A stretch of 51,328 nucleotides of DNA from Fragilaria crotonensis (taxonomy: Eukaryota; Bacillariophyta; Fragilariophyceae; Fragilariales; Fragilariaceae): the NCBI GenBank assembly GCA_022925895.1, contig JAKSYS010000455.1, positions 1 to 51,328 on the forward strand, read 5' to 3'. Shown piece by piece: positions 9,796 through 19,922 of the stretch (its first letter is position 1; every line of letters starts with the position of its first letter). The notes beneath the pieces are model-generated. The model worked only from the letters and a program-made list of their open reading frames with translations, was not told where the DNA came from and did no database searches. A program made the translations under genes and the position numbers.

Positions 9796-10191
9796 ACTAA
9801 AACAAAATACAGCATACATCAAGCAGCAATGACAAAAATCACCAAATCTCCCTGTCCCATGCACCACTCTTATAGATGAAAAATTTTGAGCTACACAGCA
9901 CCTGCGTGCCACAAAACAAAATTGGTCGAGAACGAAACATCGTAACTTGATTCCAAAACTGCTGTCGATATTTGACCGTTCAGTCGCCCCCGCTGTAATA
10001 AAAATGCCAGTTGAAAAATGACCAGAGACTGCCGATTCAATCCCTTGGACTCTTTGGAACTAACGTTGCGGCGTTCGAAATTCCTCTGGGGAATTCCAAG
10101 TGAGGAGGTTGCTCCATGCGATTAGTTTCGTTACTGTTCGCCAACAAAAAGGACGACGGCATCGGCGAGCTGTGTTGCCAATGCAAAAGTT
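9004..10191. repeat. Segmental duplication, copy B
   Basis: This is the partner of 6779-7920. Here the TupA-like part is the truncated one and the GAF-type gene to the right is full length, the mirror of copy A. That is the pattern expected from a head-to-tail tandem duplication with both breakpoints inside genes. Confidence 0.85.
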
Positions 10192-12478
10192 GCTTGGAAG
10201 AATCTCCATTTTGCATACCAGGCAGGGAGTTAGGAGGAGGAAGCGCAGCTTGTGCTGGGAACCAGTGCATTGGCTGCGCAGCGGGTTTCGGAAGCATGGG
10301 GGGAGGCAAGCTGGTGTATTGAATCTGCTGTTGCTGCGGTTGAGGAGCAGTCACCGGTGTCTGAGTGGGTGTCTTCGACGACGCCGAGAGAAACATCCAG
10401 TCTCTTGCTAGCAAGGAAGCAAGCTCCCCTCCACTCCTTTTCTTGCTTTCGGAGTACATAGTGTAGCTCCTCTTGACAATGTCAAGCAAATCATTTTCTT
10501 CTTCAGACCTACGATCATGTGGCCTTAGCAACAAGAGCCGTAGGGACATGAAATGCTGTAACATTGAGTCATCCTGGTTTCCGGGCATGTGGTCGCCTAG
10601 TATCGTTGCAATTTTCACGTCCCGGTCGTCGTTCACGGAAACCGTTGAAGTTTGTGGCAACGTTTGGGGCAATGCTTGGCTTGTCAAACCAACTAATGCT
10701 GCGGCTGCAGCGTCCTGGCCATTAAAGGGATAGAATGTATTGGGCATTGCATTCAAAGTCTGCATCGCGACGTCGGAACTGACCGATTGTGCACTGTCTT
10801 GGTTCGATTCCGCTCCTTGTTTTTGCTGCTCGAACTGCCCTACATCAATTTCTAAACTCCATTTGGGCATTGGTGTCCATTGCGAAAACGCATTGACAAA
10901 ACGTTGAAGCTCGTACGGGTCTTCCTCAATTTCTGAAGTACTGTAAATCGCCACCACGACTCTTCCAACCATCGGCGCCTCCAGGGGTATACCCACAGCA
11001 GTTTTCACGCCATAAACTTGGGCACCTCCAGCTCTTTCAAAGCGGGCGGGGTCGGCATCGTTCACCCTGCACTCCCACGAGGGTGTGTTTGCGGTGTAAA
11101 CCCGACCAGGAAGCCCCACACCTGGAGCGAAGGAGAAGTTAGTACTGTATGCACCGTACTCGCGAAGTTGGGAGGCAACACCTGAATCAATGTCTGAACG
11201 GGTTGCATGTCCAGCGTGATAGAGCCGCAAGGAATCGGCCGATGTCTCACCACTGCCATTCTTGGTATCAGGGGAAAACGAAGGCACCCATACATCTGCA
11301 TGCTCAAACGACAGGTGGTTGTTCTCCAGGTAATGAATAACATTATCGAGGAATGGTCCGCAATCTCTAAGCCTTGGGAAGGGATTATCACTGCTACTTC
11401 CGGCTGCACCCATCAGCTCCTCGAGCATCACCATAGAACACTCTTCACTAAAGCGCCTTTGATGAGTGCCGGTCCGGGATCCTTGGCTCGCGCCGGCGTG
11501 GTGATCATCCAGAAAGTAGAATGGGTCCATACCAGCCACCTCTGGCTTCATGGGTGTAGGCTTGATTGACACCGTCGCTGCTTCCGAAGACATTGCGACT
11601 GGCGGTGCGATATTGTCCCTCTTGGCTGGCATACCTCCGATAAACACTCCGACATTTGAAGTTGGTCCAATATCTTGCCGCAACGCGAGGCCCATGCGAC
11701 GGCGTCGCGCCACTCGCATGGTCTCTTCAGCCTCGGAAGCTCGTCGTTCCAGTTCTTCCAAAGACAACAGCCAATCTCTTCCATCCAAAAACTCGTAACC
11801 AATTTGAAGGCATAGATTCGAAAAGTGTGTCCTCCATAGCTTTGTAATGTTGAACTTCAGCTCAAGTTGCATGGCGTCAGAAGGAACCGCCTGAAGAAAT
11901 TCATCCTGTACCTTTGTGAGTGAGATGTACTGCTCATCAGTTAGTCTGTCATTCTTTAGTGTGAATGATCGAGTACTGAGCTTCGCATTCTTCATCTTCT
12001 TGGTAAGACGTGACGATTTGCAGAGCAACATGTCTCCAAGGAACTCGTTGAGTTTGATCCCATGAGGTAACGGTAAAACACCTTTATCAAAACCTGCCAC
12101 AAGCTGATCAACGTATGCAATTTCTTCCGTCGACCACCGTCCAGTTCGATCGTGATGATGATGATCTCTTGCGCCCATTGTAGAACCGGCTGATAACAAG
12201 AGGTACGACGATTCTGTTCGATTGGCAGAATCATCAGCGTCAACATCATCTCGTGATCGTTTCGCACCACCTGCAGCCCGGGAGGCGGCGCCCTGCACAC
12301 ATTGTTTACGCAGTTCCGCGGCTTGTTCAAGATCATTAAAGTTGAGCGGAAACAATTGTATCCCCATGACATTTCCTGAAATACACAATGGACAAGGGAG
12401 TGCATTTGAGGAGACTGGCGGCGGTATCCCTTCATATGGACGATCGCCTTCATTCGCAATTACCAATGATAGCGGCAT
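10037..12478 (-). CDS. Putative regulator with Myb/SANT-like box and GAF-like domain
   Basis: 813 aa from the first true ATG (12478); the frame extends to a TTG at 12496. A later in-frame ATG at 12367, just after a TGTATTTCAG acceptor-like sequence, could be the real start if there is a 5' intron. Residues about 111-174 hold TGRWSTEEIAYVDQLVAGF, then LPLPHGIKLNEFLG, LCKSSRLTKKMKNAKLSTRS, a helical basic block resembling a Myb/SANT-type DNA-binding motif. A predicted coiled coil follows (about 230-265, RRASEAEETMRVARRRRMG). Residues about 365-535 form a GAF-like fold: FAPGVGLPGRVYTANTPSW, an FERAGGAQVYGVKTAVGIPL stretch and GRVVVAIYS. The C-terminal third is Gln/Pro-rich and low in complexity. 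Known GAF domains bind small ligands or mediate dimerisation. A transcriptional regulator is the best guess. Confidence 0.72.
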   Translation of the reverse strand: MPLSLVIANEGDRPYEGIPPPVSSNALPCPLCISGNVMGIQLFPLNFNDLEQAAELRKQCVQGAASRAAGGAKRSRDDVDADDSANRTESSYLLLSAGSTMGARDHHHHDRTGRWSTEEIAYVDQLVAGFDKGVLPLPHGIKLNEFLGDMLLCKSSRLTKKMKNAKLSTRSFTLKNDRLTDEQYISLTKVQDEFLQAVPSDAMQLELKFNITKLWRTHFSNLCLQIGYEFLDGRDWLLSLEELERRASEAEETMRVARRRRMGLALRQDIGPTSNVGVFIGGMPAKRDNIAPPVAMSSEAATVSIKPTPMKPEVAGMDPFYFLDDHHAGASQGSRTGTHQRRFSEECSMVMLEELMGAAGSSSDNPFPRLRDCGPFLDNVIHYLENNHLSFEHADVWVPSFSPDTKNGSGETSADSLRLYHAGHATRSDIDSGVASQLREYGAYSTNFSFAPGVGLPGRVYTANTPSWECRVNDADPARFERAGGAQVYGVKTAVGIPLEAPMVGRVVVAIYSTSEIEEDPYELQRFVNAFSQWTPMPKWSLEIDVGQFEQQKQGAESNQDSAQSVSSDVAMQTLNAMPNTFYPFNGQDAAAAALVGLTSQALPQTLPQTSTVSVNDDRDVKIATILGDHMPGNQDDSMLQHFMSLRLLLLRPHDRRSEEENDLLDIVKRSYTMYSESKKRSGGELASLLARDWMFLSASSKTPTQTPVTAPQPQQQQIQYTSLPPPMLPKPAAQPMHWFPAQAALPPPNSLPGMQNGDSSKQLLHWQHSSPMPSSFLLANSNETNRMEQPPHLEFPRGISNAATLVPKSPRD

Positions 12479-12496
12479 ACATCTCTGTTGAAACAA

Positions 12497-13600
12497 AAAG
12501 CGTAAGGTTTCAATCGTTACAATGCAGAAGTACGATCATTGTTGCGGGGTCAACGAATCTTTCTTGAACAAATCGAGTCTGCAGGCTTTTTATAGGAAAA
12601 GTGAAGGCGAAGATATGAAATAAACCAATCAAAACGTAGGATTCAGTCACGTGTGACGTGTCATTAATGATTGAATGAGAAAATTCCCCCAATTTCTTGC
12701 GCATTTTTGATACACGAGGATTCAAGCGAACCATGGTCGGAACTTACGACATGGAGGAGGCATGAGCAACCGAGAAGACGAATATCAGGATCCGCATATC
12801 CACATCGACGGCACCTGAGGTCGGAAGACTGGCCCACGACGTTCATCTTGGGAATCGTGGCAATGCCATTCGAATTCAATTGTGGATTTTGATTGAGTCT
12901 CCCGACGATGAAGAGAGCGAAGAGTTGTGAGTTCCATTTTCTTCACTGATGATGTAAAACTGCAACCCATTCACCGGAAGTTTGGTATGCAACACCGACG
13001 ATGCACGTGCGCCGTTGGTACTTGAACCACATACCGCATAGTGCAATGAACCTCAGTACTGTACTACGAGTAGTCTACTCTACTGCTACTCCCGTACTAC
13101 CGCGGAGAGCAATGAGCGAAAGATACGCTTCCGGCGAGATGTATGGCTCTGTCCAGGACAGAGTTGTGAGAGGGGATCGGGAGTTGGGAGGACATGAGAC
13201 ATCTGAATCTGACACATCTACGACGTATTGGAAAGGACGTACTCGTACGACATAAAAAAGACAATGTATTCATATTTAGGACCAGGTTCATGCACTATGT
13301 ACAGTACCTGGTAATGCACGGTTGTAGCTACATGGTATGCCGTAAACATACGTAGCTTCTCTTTGGTGAGATATGACGTGTATCATATGCATATGATACT
13401 GCACACAGATGCACTGGATGAAAGACCTGGGCCTATGATAACCATACCGGTACTACACTGTATCTCGACCGTTAATACTACTGGAGTATCCCTACTACCG
13501 GTAGACTGGGCCTGTAAAAATGCGCCATCCCTCGAGCCCCGGCCGGCGGCCGGTGTCAGCTGATCAGCAAACCGTGCGGTGCTTCAAATGGCATGTCTGA
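12497..13600. other. Upstream region of the GAF-type gene; GTAC-rich
   Basis: No coding feature is recognised. The part near 12480-12760 is the leader and promoter side of the minus-strand regulator. From about 13000 onward GTAC-containing words are frequent (CTCAGTACTGTACTACG, ATGTACAGTACCTGG). A GC-rich CGGCCGGCGGCCGG block sits at about 13541. Confidence 0.35.
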
Positions 13601-13609
13601 GTAATTATA

Positions 13610-14740
13610 ATAGTCCACTCCAGACTGAACTGTGCAATAAACATGTGCCTCCACCCGATGGCTGATTGAGAATCTGTGATGTGTTTGAATGTTTGAATAC
13701 TGCTGGGAAGCTCTCAGTGTTCATTTGTTCGCCGTCTGTGAGCCACGTTTGGATGCTGTCATGTGCAACAAAAATATTCTTGGAGCCGAGTACTACGGTA
13801 GAGGCGTTCCATTCAGTGCATCGAAAGCGTAGTTGTGCAGACACGAATGTTCGTCGCCACTCCGTTGTGGCTCTCCTCGTGAGCTTCGCAGCACAGGCAT
13901 TGCGACGTATGGCTGACGTTGTATTTTCGGTGCTGGAAGTTTGTTGGTTGGAAGTAGAGCATACAGTACGACCCTTGTACAATGCACACATGTCAAATGG
14001 GATGCCCGCTGTCGTCGCAGGGCTATGGCGTGATGAGCTCCCCAATGGATAGTCTCAAAGACTTCTGGAGGCCATTGGTAACGGACTTGTCGATACGATA
14101 TGCTCAGAGGGTTAGTGTATGCGCGCCGAATAGTTTGATCATGCTGGGATGTAACGATGCCGGTCGATAAGTGGAGCTGCACCCCTGTGTGGGACATGAG
14201 ATGTGCACGAGGGGATGGATCCGGACAGGACTGTTGATGTGTGCCTGCTAATTGATGAACCTCGACATTGAGCTGAGCGAGCAATGGGAGGTCAGTGTCT
14301 GCTTTATCTTTGTCTTGATGACCGTTGATGTGCTCAAGTGTCGTGGGCGTCCACGTATGTCGTGTGGTGTGATAAATTTCACAACGAACATTCCATTCTT
14401 GAGCCATCGGATCTAAATCTAATATTGATCACCTGGAGCTGCGAGGATCGTCTCGAAGACTTGTTGGAAAGAAGGGCTGCACTTGTTGAACCAGAGCTTT
14501 GTTATCACGAGCTATTTGTCCTCGGAAGGGGACTTGCATCATTGTGTATGATGCCATGATGTGATGGACGATGCGAACCGATGCGAGGAATCCAAAGACT
14601 TCCGCGCGGTACGATGATATACGGCCACCGCGGACCGGACCACAGCCATTTAGGACGCACTGTCCAGATGTGGAACTTGATACCAACGCGTGTGAACCGA
14701 CTTTCGCACGCATTACCAGGCAGAACTGCCCATTCAAGAT
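13610..14740 (-). pseudogene. Degenerate retroelement relic: RNase H plus zinc-binding tail
   Basis: Read on the minus strand, frames 14429-14737 and 13793-14407 give an order of motifs seen in RNase H domains of non-LTR retroelements. These are ISSYRAEVFGFLASVRI (the catalytic Glu box), ARDNKALVQQV (the Asp box), INGHQDKDKADTDLPLLAQL and a following LA box, then in another frame ACLCCEAHEESHNGVAT, a Cys-Cys...His...Cys zinc motif. The pieces lie in different frames with indels. No reverse transcriptase is visible, so this is a short, old 3' remnant. It differs in sequence from the two LINE copies at 24-26 and 34-36 kb. Confidence 0.6.
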
Positions 14741-15295
14741 GTCACAGACTTCATAGATGGTTGGTTTTAGCGGGCTCCTGAGGTTACTTAGGAGTTTTCG
14801 CTCCCATTCCGGTAGTTAGAGGAGGCACGCTTGGAAGGTTCTGCTCTCCGAGGGAAGCGTGCGTGTGATAATGTTTTGTACTGAATGTCGGCGGTGTCGC
14901 AAGGTCCATCCGAGCCTGGTGTTGCCTTCGATTTCTAATGGCTCTGCATGCGTGGGTACAGCGGTGAAGGGTTCTTCTTCGAGATCTGATCATGAAAGCG
15001 TGTGTTCTGGTGATCTACCGGTAGTGAGACATGAATGGTGTATGTCTCCATGTCTCATCGGGTCGTCGTCGATAGAGTAAATCTTCACAGATATACGCTG
15101 GCCAGCGAACTTGAAACGCTCTTTGTCGTCGCCACAAACCTAGGGCTGGGATCAACCGCCCATTAGCGTCATTCCATTATTGGTTACTAGCTCGTTTACA
15201 GAGAAGCCAAGTTTTCGAATTCGGACGATCTTGATTGACTTGATGAAGATTCGAGGTGCTACTGGGGATTGGGGATTGGGGATGCATGATTCACC

Positions 15296-15755
15296 TGTCG
15301 AGGATAAGCGTTTACTAACCAACGACAGTACCGGTGAGGATGTACTGACTGTGCAAACAGACAGACATCCAGCACCGGAATCCCGCTTCCGTCGTGTGTA
15401 CGCGGGAACTACGAACGGCATTCCGTTGGCAACGCGCACGATCCAGAATCTACAGTATCCGAACGACAGTAAATCGCCCGACAAGAAACTACAATTGTTT
15501 GATGATGTAGATGGCGATTGGACGACTGTAAGTAAGAGAGAAAGGAGAGTTAAAAGAGGAGTTAAGATCATCTCCAACCAAGACAAGAGATCCCTGTCTG
15601 GGAAGGTTGGCAGGACTGATCTGAGACAAGGAAGTAACTAAAGTAGTTACAATATTTGGAACCGGAATTTAGAGTCGGTAGTATTGTCAGTTTATCTACA
15701 GTAAGGTAGAGTTAGTACGTGCGTACGAGGCAGGAGATATCTGGGATTCTCAACA
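15296..15755 (+). repeat. 5' LTR of the copia element
   Basis: 460 bp, TG...CA ended, direct repeat of 21202-21661. It contains an open frame of about 114 codons in phase with the pol frame of the 3' copy, ending at TAA 15639-15641. Confidence 0.93.
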
Positions 15756-15769
15756 CGTTTTTAAAAACG
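15756..15769. repeat. Perfect 14-bp palindrome at the primer-binding position
   Basis: CGTTTTTAAAAACG immediately follows the 5' LTR, where a tRNA primer-binding site is expected. The usual initiator-Met tRNA complement TGGTATCAGAG is not there. Confidence 0.7.
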
Positions 15770-15791
15770 GTTAGTTCGAAAGTGAATCAAG

Positions 15792-17447
15792 ATGAGCGGC
15801 GAAGGTAAGAAGGCACTGGAGACTATCAAGGTCATTCCATTTTATGGAACGGATACTTCGAAGGGCGGACTTGAACCGAGGGAGTTCTTTACGAAGGCGG
15901 AGGTCTTTGCGGCTACAAGAGGTTTCAAGAAGGCAATGTTGGAAGAGAAGATCAAGGAAGAGTTTGCTTTCAAGGAAGACTTGACGGAAGAAGAACAGTT
16001 GTTGGTCAAGCAAGATGAAGACGCAAAACATTTTCTGATCATGTCCTGTCGTGGCGATGCGTTTGCGATTATTGAGTCTCAGGAAACCGCATTCAAGATG
16101 TATCAAGCTTTGAAGAATAGGTATGATTCAAAGAAGACAAAGGATTTGGTCAAGGCGACGACAAAATTGGAGAAATGCTTCATGAAACATGACTTTGATG
16201 ACCCTTACATATGGATTTTGGAAATGGAACGTTTGAATCGCGATGTCGAGAAGTGCGAGAACGGAATCAAGAGGAGCGATGAGCAAATGCAGGCGACTAT
16301 TTTGTCGAGACTTCCAAAAAGACGCTATGAATCAGTCATCACATCTCTAAATGGAAAGATCGGATCGAACGACTTCACGTATGATGATTTTGTGTCGGAA
16401 ATTTATGTTCACTATGAAATGTTCATTGAACCCTACAAAAACAGGTTTGCAGAACAGACAAAGGGTAAGCATTTAGCGCTCAACACTGTTTCTGGCAAGG
16501 GTGGATGGAAGGCATTCAAAGGAAAGTGTAATAAATGTGGCAAACAAGGCCACAAAGCTCGAGACTGCAACAGTACAGGTGAGAATAAAAACGCAAATTT
16601 AGGCAAAAAGTTCACAGGAAAATGTTTCAAGTGCGGAGACATGGGACACATGGCAAGAGATTGCAAGAAGGTCGGATCTACTGCGGAAAATGGTATGTTT
16701 GTCGGAATGTCCATTGCAGGTCGTGGTAAGACGGTATATGAAGACAGTTTGAAAAAGGACCAAGCAACGGTTGATATGAACAAGGTCGCGATGAAAAACT
16801 TGGGAGACATTGCAGAGGCAAATAAGACCAAGGTCAGTACAGAAGAGAGTAAGAAAAACAGTGAAACGGACATTGAGGGAAGCCCTAAGAAAAGCATTGA
16901 AGAAGTTGATGTTGAAGATAACTCGTTTGCGAAGAGACGCAAAATCGACGAAATTAAGGAGAAGGAGCAGAGAATGTCCTGGTATGATATGTGCGCGACA
17001 AGTAACGAAGAAGAAGAAGAAGAAGATGATGATGATCCGGAATTAGAAGAAAAGAATGAAGACTCGGAGGTTGAAGTGTTTGAAGTAATTGACTTAACTG
17101 CAAGTGAGGTTGACTTAACGGAAAGTGATGACGAAGAGGTCGAAGAGATTGTTAAGAAACCCGAGAAGAAGAATGACCCTGATTTGTTTAATGAGAATGA
17201 GAAGACAGAGCAGACACGAATGAAGAGAGGCTTGTTTTATGAAACCGACGAAGAGGAAGACACAGACCAAACTGAGTACTCAGAGGAGCACGGACAGTAT
17301 GGTAATGTCGTAAATGGCGAATTTTATATTTACTCTGGGAGTACATGCAGCACAAGCGTAGAAAGAGGTACAGAAATTATTGTCAATGAGACCAATGAAA
17401 AGAAAGGAATGACACTAAAGACATGGAGAAAGACGCTGAAGACATAA
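15792..17447 (+). CDS. gag: Copia Gag polyprotein
   Basis: 551 aa from the ATG 37 bases after the LTR. The first 220 residues are the capsid-like gag region, with a gag-type LEKCFMKHDF helix segment and LSRLPKRRYESVITSL. Two CCHC zinc knuckles follow, CNKCGKQGHKARDC (about 249-262) and CFKCGDMGHMARDC (about 278-291), which bind RNA during packaging. The last 200 residues are Lys/Glu-rich and then very acidic, including an EEEEEEDDDD run. The ORF ends at TAA 17445, and the next ORF starts four codons later in the same frame. Pol would therefore need readthrough of this stop, or the stop is a single-base lesion in a formerly continuous gag-pol frame. Confidence 0.9.
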   Translation: MSGEGKKALETIKVIPFYGTDTSKGGLEPREFFTKAEVFAATRGFKKAMLEEKIKEEFAFKEDLTEEEQLLVKQDEDAKHFLIMSCRGDAFAIIESQETAFKMYQALKNRYDSKKTKDLVKATTKLEKCFMKHDFDDPYIWILEMERLNRDVEKCENGIKRSDEQMQATILSRLPKRRYESVITSLNGKIGSNDFTYDDFVSEIYVHYEMFIEPYKNRFAEQTKGKHLALNTVSGKGGWKAFKGKCNKCGKQGHKARDCNSTGENKNANLGKKFTGKCFKCGDMGHMARDCKKVGSTAENGMFVGMSIAGRGKTVYEDSLKKDQATVDMNKVAMKNLGDIAEANKTKVSTEESKKNSETDIEGSPKKSIEEVDVEDNSFAKRRKIDEIKEKEQRMSWYDMCATSNEEEEEEDDDDPELEEKNEDSEVEVFEVIDLTASEVDLTESDDEEVEEIVKKPEKKNDPDLFNENEKTEQTRMKRGLFYETDEEEDTDQTEYSEEHGQYGNVVNGEFYIYSGSTCSTSVERGTEIIVNETNEKKGMTLKTWRKTLKT

Positions 17448-17456
17448 AAGAAAAAG

Positions 17457-19922
17457 ATGGAAAGTACTGGAAAGATGGGTGCACTGGATATTTCGGACAA
17501 AGATATGGAACAAAACCACGATATGCAAAAAGAAGAACAAGTGTACATGGTTTTCAGAGCTCAGCGTGAAACTAAACTTGAATTTCCCAAGTGGAGAAGT
17601 AAGGAAAGAGACAAGAAAGAGAGTTGGTTGATGGATTCCGGTGCAACAACTCATGTGGCTACTAACTCCAAGATGATGACGAACGTAAGGACCGCAATGA
17701 ATGGTCAATTTGTGCGTGTCGGCAACAATGCTACCATGCAAGCAACTGCAATTGGTGACCTCACTTTGATGCAGGGAGGAACCAACAAGAAAATGTTTCT
17801 TAAAGATGTAATGGTTGTTCCGAACTTTGCAAAGAATCTGATCAGTGTGGGACGATTGACAGATCATGGAAACGCTTATGCGACGGATAAGACAGGTGCA
17901 AGGTTGACAAACGAGAACGAAGACGTATTGAATTTTGAGAAAGGAACTGATGGAATGTTTTATTTCTTTGCAACACGCGTTAAAGAAGGAAAAGAGGTAA
18001 ACAATGTTGAAGGAAGTAATGAGAAAGGTTCAGAAACAAAGAAGAAAATGAGAAAAGAGATGGACATCAATGAAGCCCACCGCAAATTTGGGCATGCAAC
18101 TGAGAAAGTGGTTCGAGAAATGTTGAAAACGTTGGACATTGAACCTGTGGGACAAATCAAGACATGTGACGGATGCTCGCGTGCAAAGGCTACTCAAAAG
18201 CGGACTAAAAAGGTCACAACTGTTACTGCAGACAAACCCGCGGAACGTTTATTCATGGATACGAGCGGACCGTACAGTGAAACAGCCGCAGGAAATCGAT
18301 ATTGGTTTAAGCTGGTTGATGACAAAACCCGCAAGTCATGGGACTTTTATGGTGCTAGGAAGAGTCAATTGAAGAATGTCTTAAAAGACTTATTGGACAA
18401 ATTACGCGCAGCGGACTATACGGTTAAGTTCATACGGTGCGACAACGCCGGTGAACACATTGCTGATCTGAAGAAAATGTGCGAAGGGGAGTATGGTATC
18501 GTATTGGAGTATACTGCCCCACATACTCCCCAGCACAACGGAGTCGTGGAACGAATGTTTGCTCGAGATGCCAAACGAGCTTTGGCAATGATGTTGTCTG
18601 CCGGTTGGACAAAGACGATGCAGTCCAAACTTTGGGCAGAGGCAACCAAGACTGCTGCACTTATTGGCAACTCCATCTCAAACACAAGGAGTTCTATCCC
18701 TCCTGACGAGTTATTCTACGGAAAACCAGTAAACATTTATCCAAATTTGATTGAGTTCGGTCGCGTTGGATATGTGACGAATCGACAAGGTATGATCGGG
18801 AAGTTTAAGGAAAGGAGCACGAAGATGGTTATGATTGGCTATGCCGAAAACCATTCGCGGGACGTTTATCGGATGTATAACCCCCTAACTAACAAAGTTG
18901 TGGAGACGCGTGATGTGTACGCTTGGGCGGATTTTACTCACGATGCGAACGACATACGCATGACAATGGCACAAATGTTCGATCCCGAACTTGTCCAAGG
19001 ACAGGAAAGTAACACTCCTGAAGCGCATTCAAATGAGGACGTTCCAGCAGCTGCAGAACAAGCGGAAAACAACGTCCATTTGATCCCCGAATACGACGAT
19101 GAAACGCCGTCCCTACTTGAACGGGACAACCTCCTAGATGCTTCTGGAGCAGGGAGGATGAATGACGATTACATTCCAACATATGACACCGAACGGGAGT
19201 ACTCGGATATGATTAATGATGAGGATACGAACCAAAAGAGTGACGAAGTCGAAAATTCACCAAATCGACAAAACTCTACAATTCAAAACAACGAAGATGA
19301 TTCGAGCAGCGACGATGAAAGCGAAGCCAAAGGAGTATCAGATTCATCTGATGACGAAGAAAGCATTGTATTTGGCGAAGAAACTGAGATGAGAGACGAC
19401 AATGAAATCGTCAATGCTCCAAAAGCAAAAGAACCAAAAACTACGAAACTTGACAAAGAAATGAAGAGACTGGGAGCAACTCCCGCAGTCATTGAAGACG
19501 ACACTGGGACACGAACAAGAAGTCGGGCACGGATTGATCAAGCAGCATTCAATACCATGCTTACGTCTGACCCAGGAGAACCTAAGACATTTAAGCAAGC
19601 CGTGGAAGGCCGTGAAAAGGACAAATGGGTACCATCGGCAAAAGCCGAGATCAATAATTTCTTGTCGCGAGATGCGTGGCAGAAATTCCCAAGGAAAAAT
19701 CTTGACAACAGGAAACCGATACCAGTGAAGTGGATATTCAAAGTCAAAGAAGAACAAGATGGGAGCAAACGGTACAAAAGTCGGATTGTGCTTAAAGGAT
19801 ATGTCATGGTGCCGGGAGTGGACTACACAGAGTCATTTTCCCAGTTGCAACAGATACAACAGTACGTACAGCGATTGCTATGGCACTGTACAGACAAGAT
19901 GAAAAATGGACTGTTGAAATGA
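17457..19922 (+). CDS. pol: Copia Pol, first part: protease, integrase, start of RT
   Basis: 821 aa. The aspartic protease motif MDSGATTHV lies at about 59-67. The GAG-pre-integrase zinc motif begins HRKFGHAT and continues to CDGCSRAKATQKR. The integrase catalytic triad is visible as the Asp in LFMDTSGPY, the Asp in IRCDNAGEH and the Glu in HNGVVERMF. A long acidic linker (about 520-690) leads to the N-terminus of the reverse transcriptase (PVKWIFKVKEEQDGSKR, RIVLKGYVMVPGVDYTESFS). Just after that the frame is lost at the TTTTCCC run (19836-19842) and the ORF ends out of frame at 19922. The rest of the RT continues in the next frame from about 19843. The frame is shared with gag. Confidence 0.9.
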   Translation: MESTGKMGALDISDKDMEQNHDMQKEEQVYMVFRAQRETKLEFPKWRSKERDKKESWLMDSGATTHVATNSKMMTNVRTAMNGQFVRVGNNATMQATAIGDLTLMQGGTNKKMFLKDVMVVPNFAKNLISVGRLTDHGNAYATDKTGARLTNENEDVLNFEKGTDGMFYFFATRVKEGKEVNNVEGSNEKGSETKKKMRKEMDINEAHRKFGHATEKVVREMLKTLDIEPVGQIKTCDGCSRAKATQKRTKKVTTVTADKPAERLFMDTSGPYSETAAGNRYWFKLVDDKTRKSWDFYGARKSQLKNVLKDLLDKLRAADYTVKFIRCDNAGEHIADLKKMCEGEYGIVLEYTAPHTPQHNGVVERMFARDAKRALAMMLSAGWTKTMQSKLWAEATKTAALIGNSISNTRSSIPPDELFYGKPVNIYPNLIEFGRVGYVTNRQGMIGKFKERSTKMVMIGYAENHSRDVYRMYNPLTNKVVETRDVYAWADFTHDANDIRMTMAQMFDPELVQGQESNTPEAHSNEDVPAAAEQAENNVHLIPEYDDETPSLLERDNLLDASGAGRMNDDYIPTYDTEREYSDMINDEDTNQKSDEVENSPNRQNSTIQNNEDDSSSDDESEAKGVSDSSDDEESIVFGEETEMRDDNEIVNAPKAKEPKTTKLDKEMKRLGATPAVIEDDTGTRTRSRARIDQAAFNTMLTSDPGEPKTFKQAVEGREKDKWVPSAKAEINNFLSRDAWQKFPRKNLDNRKPIPVKWIFKVKEEQDGSKRYKSRIVLKGYVMVPGVDYTESFSQLQQIQQYVQRLLWHCTDKMKNGLLK

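Noticed and set aside
12370-12478. Intron in the 5' part of the GAF-type gene (GTAATT donor, TGTATTTCAG acceptor)
   Set aside because: The donor-acceptor pair would shift the frame relative to the conserved downstream protein. Only the acceptor looks good.
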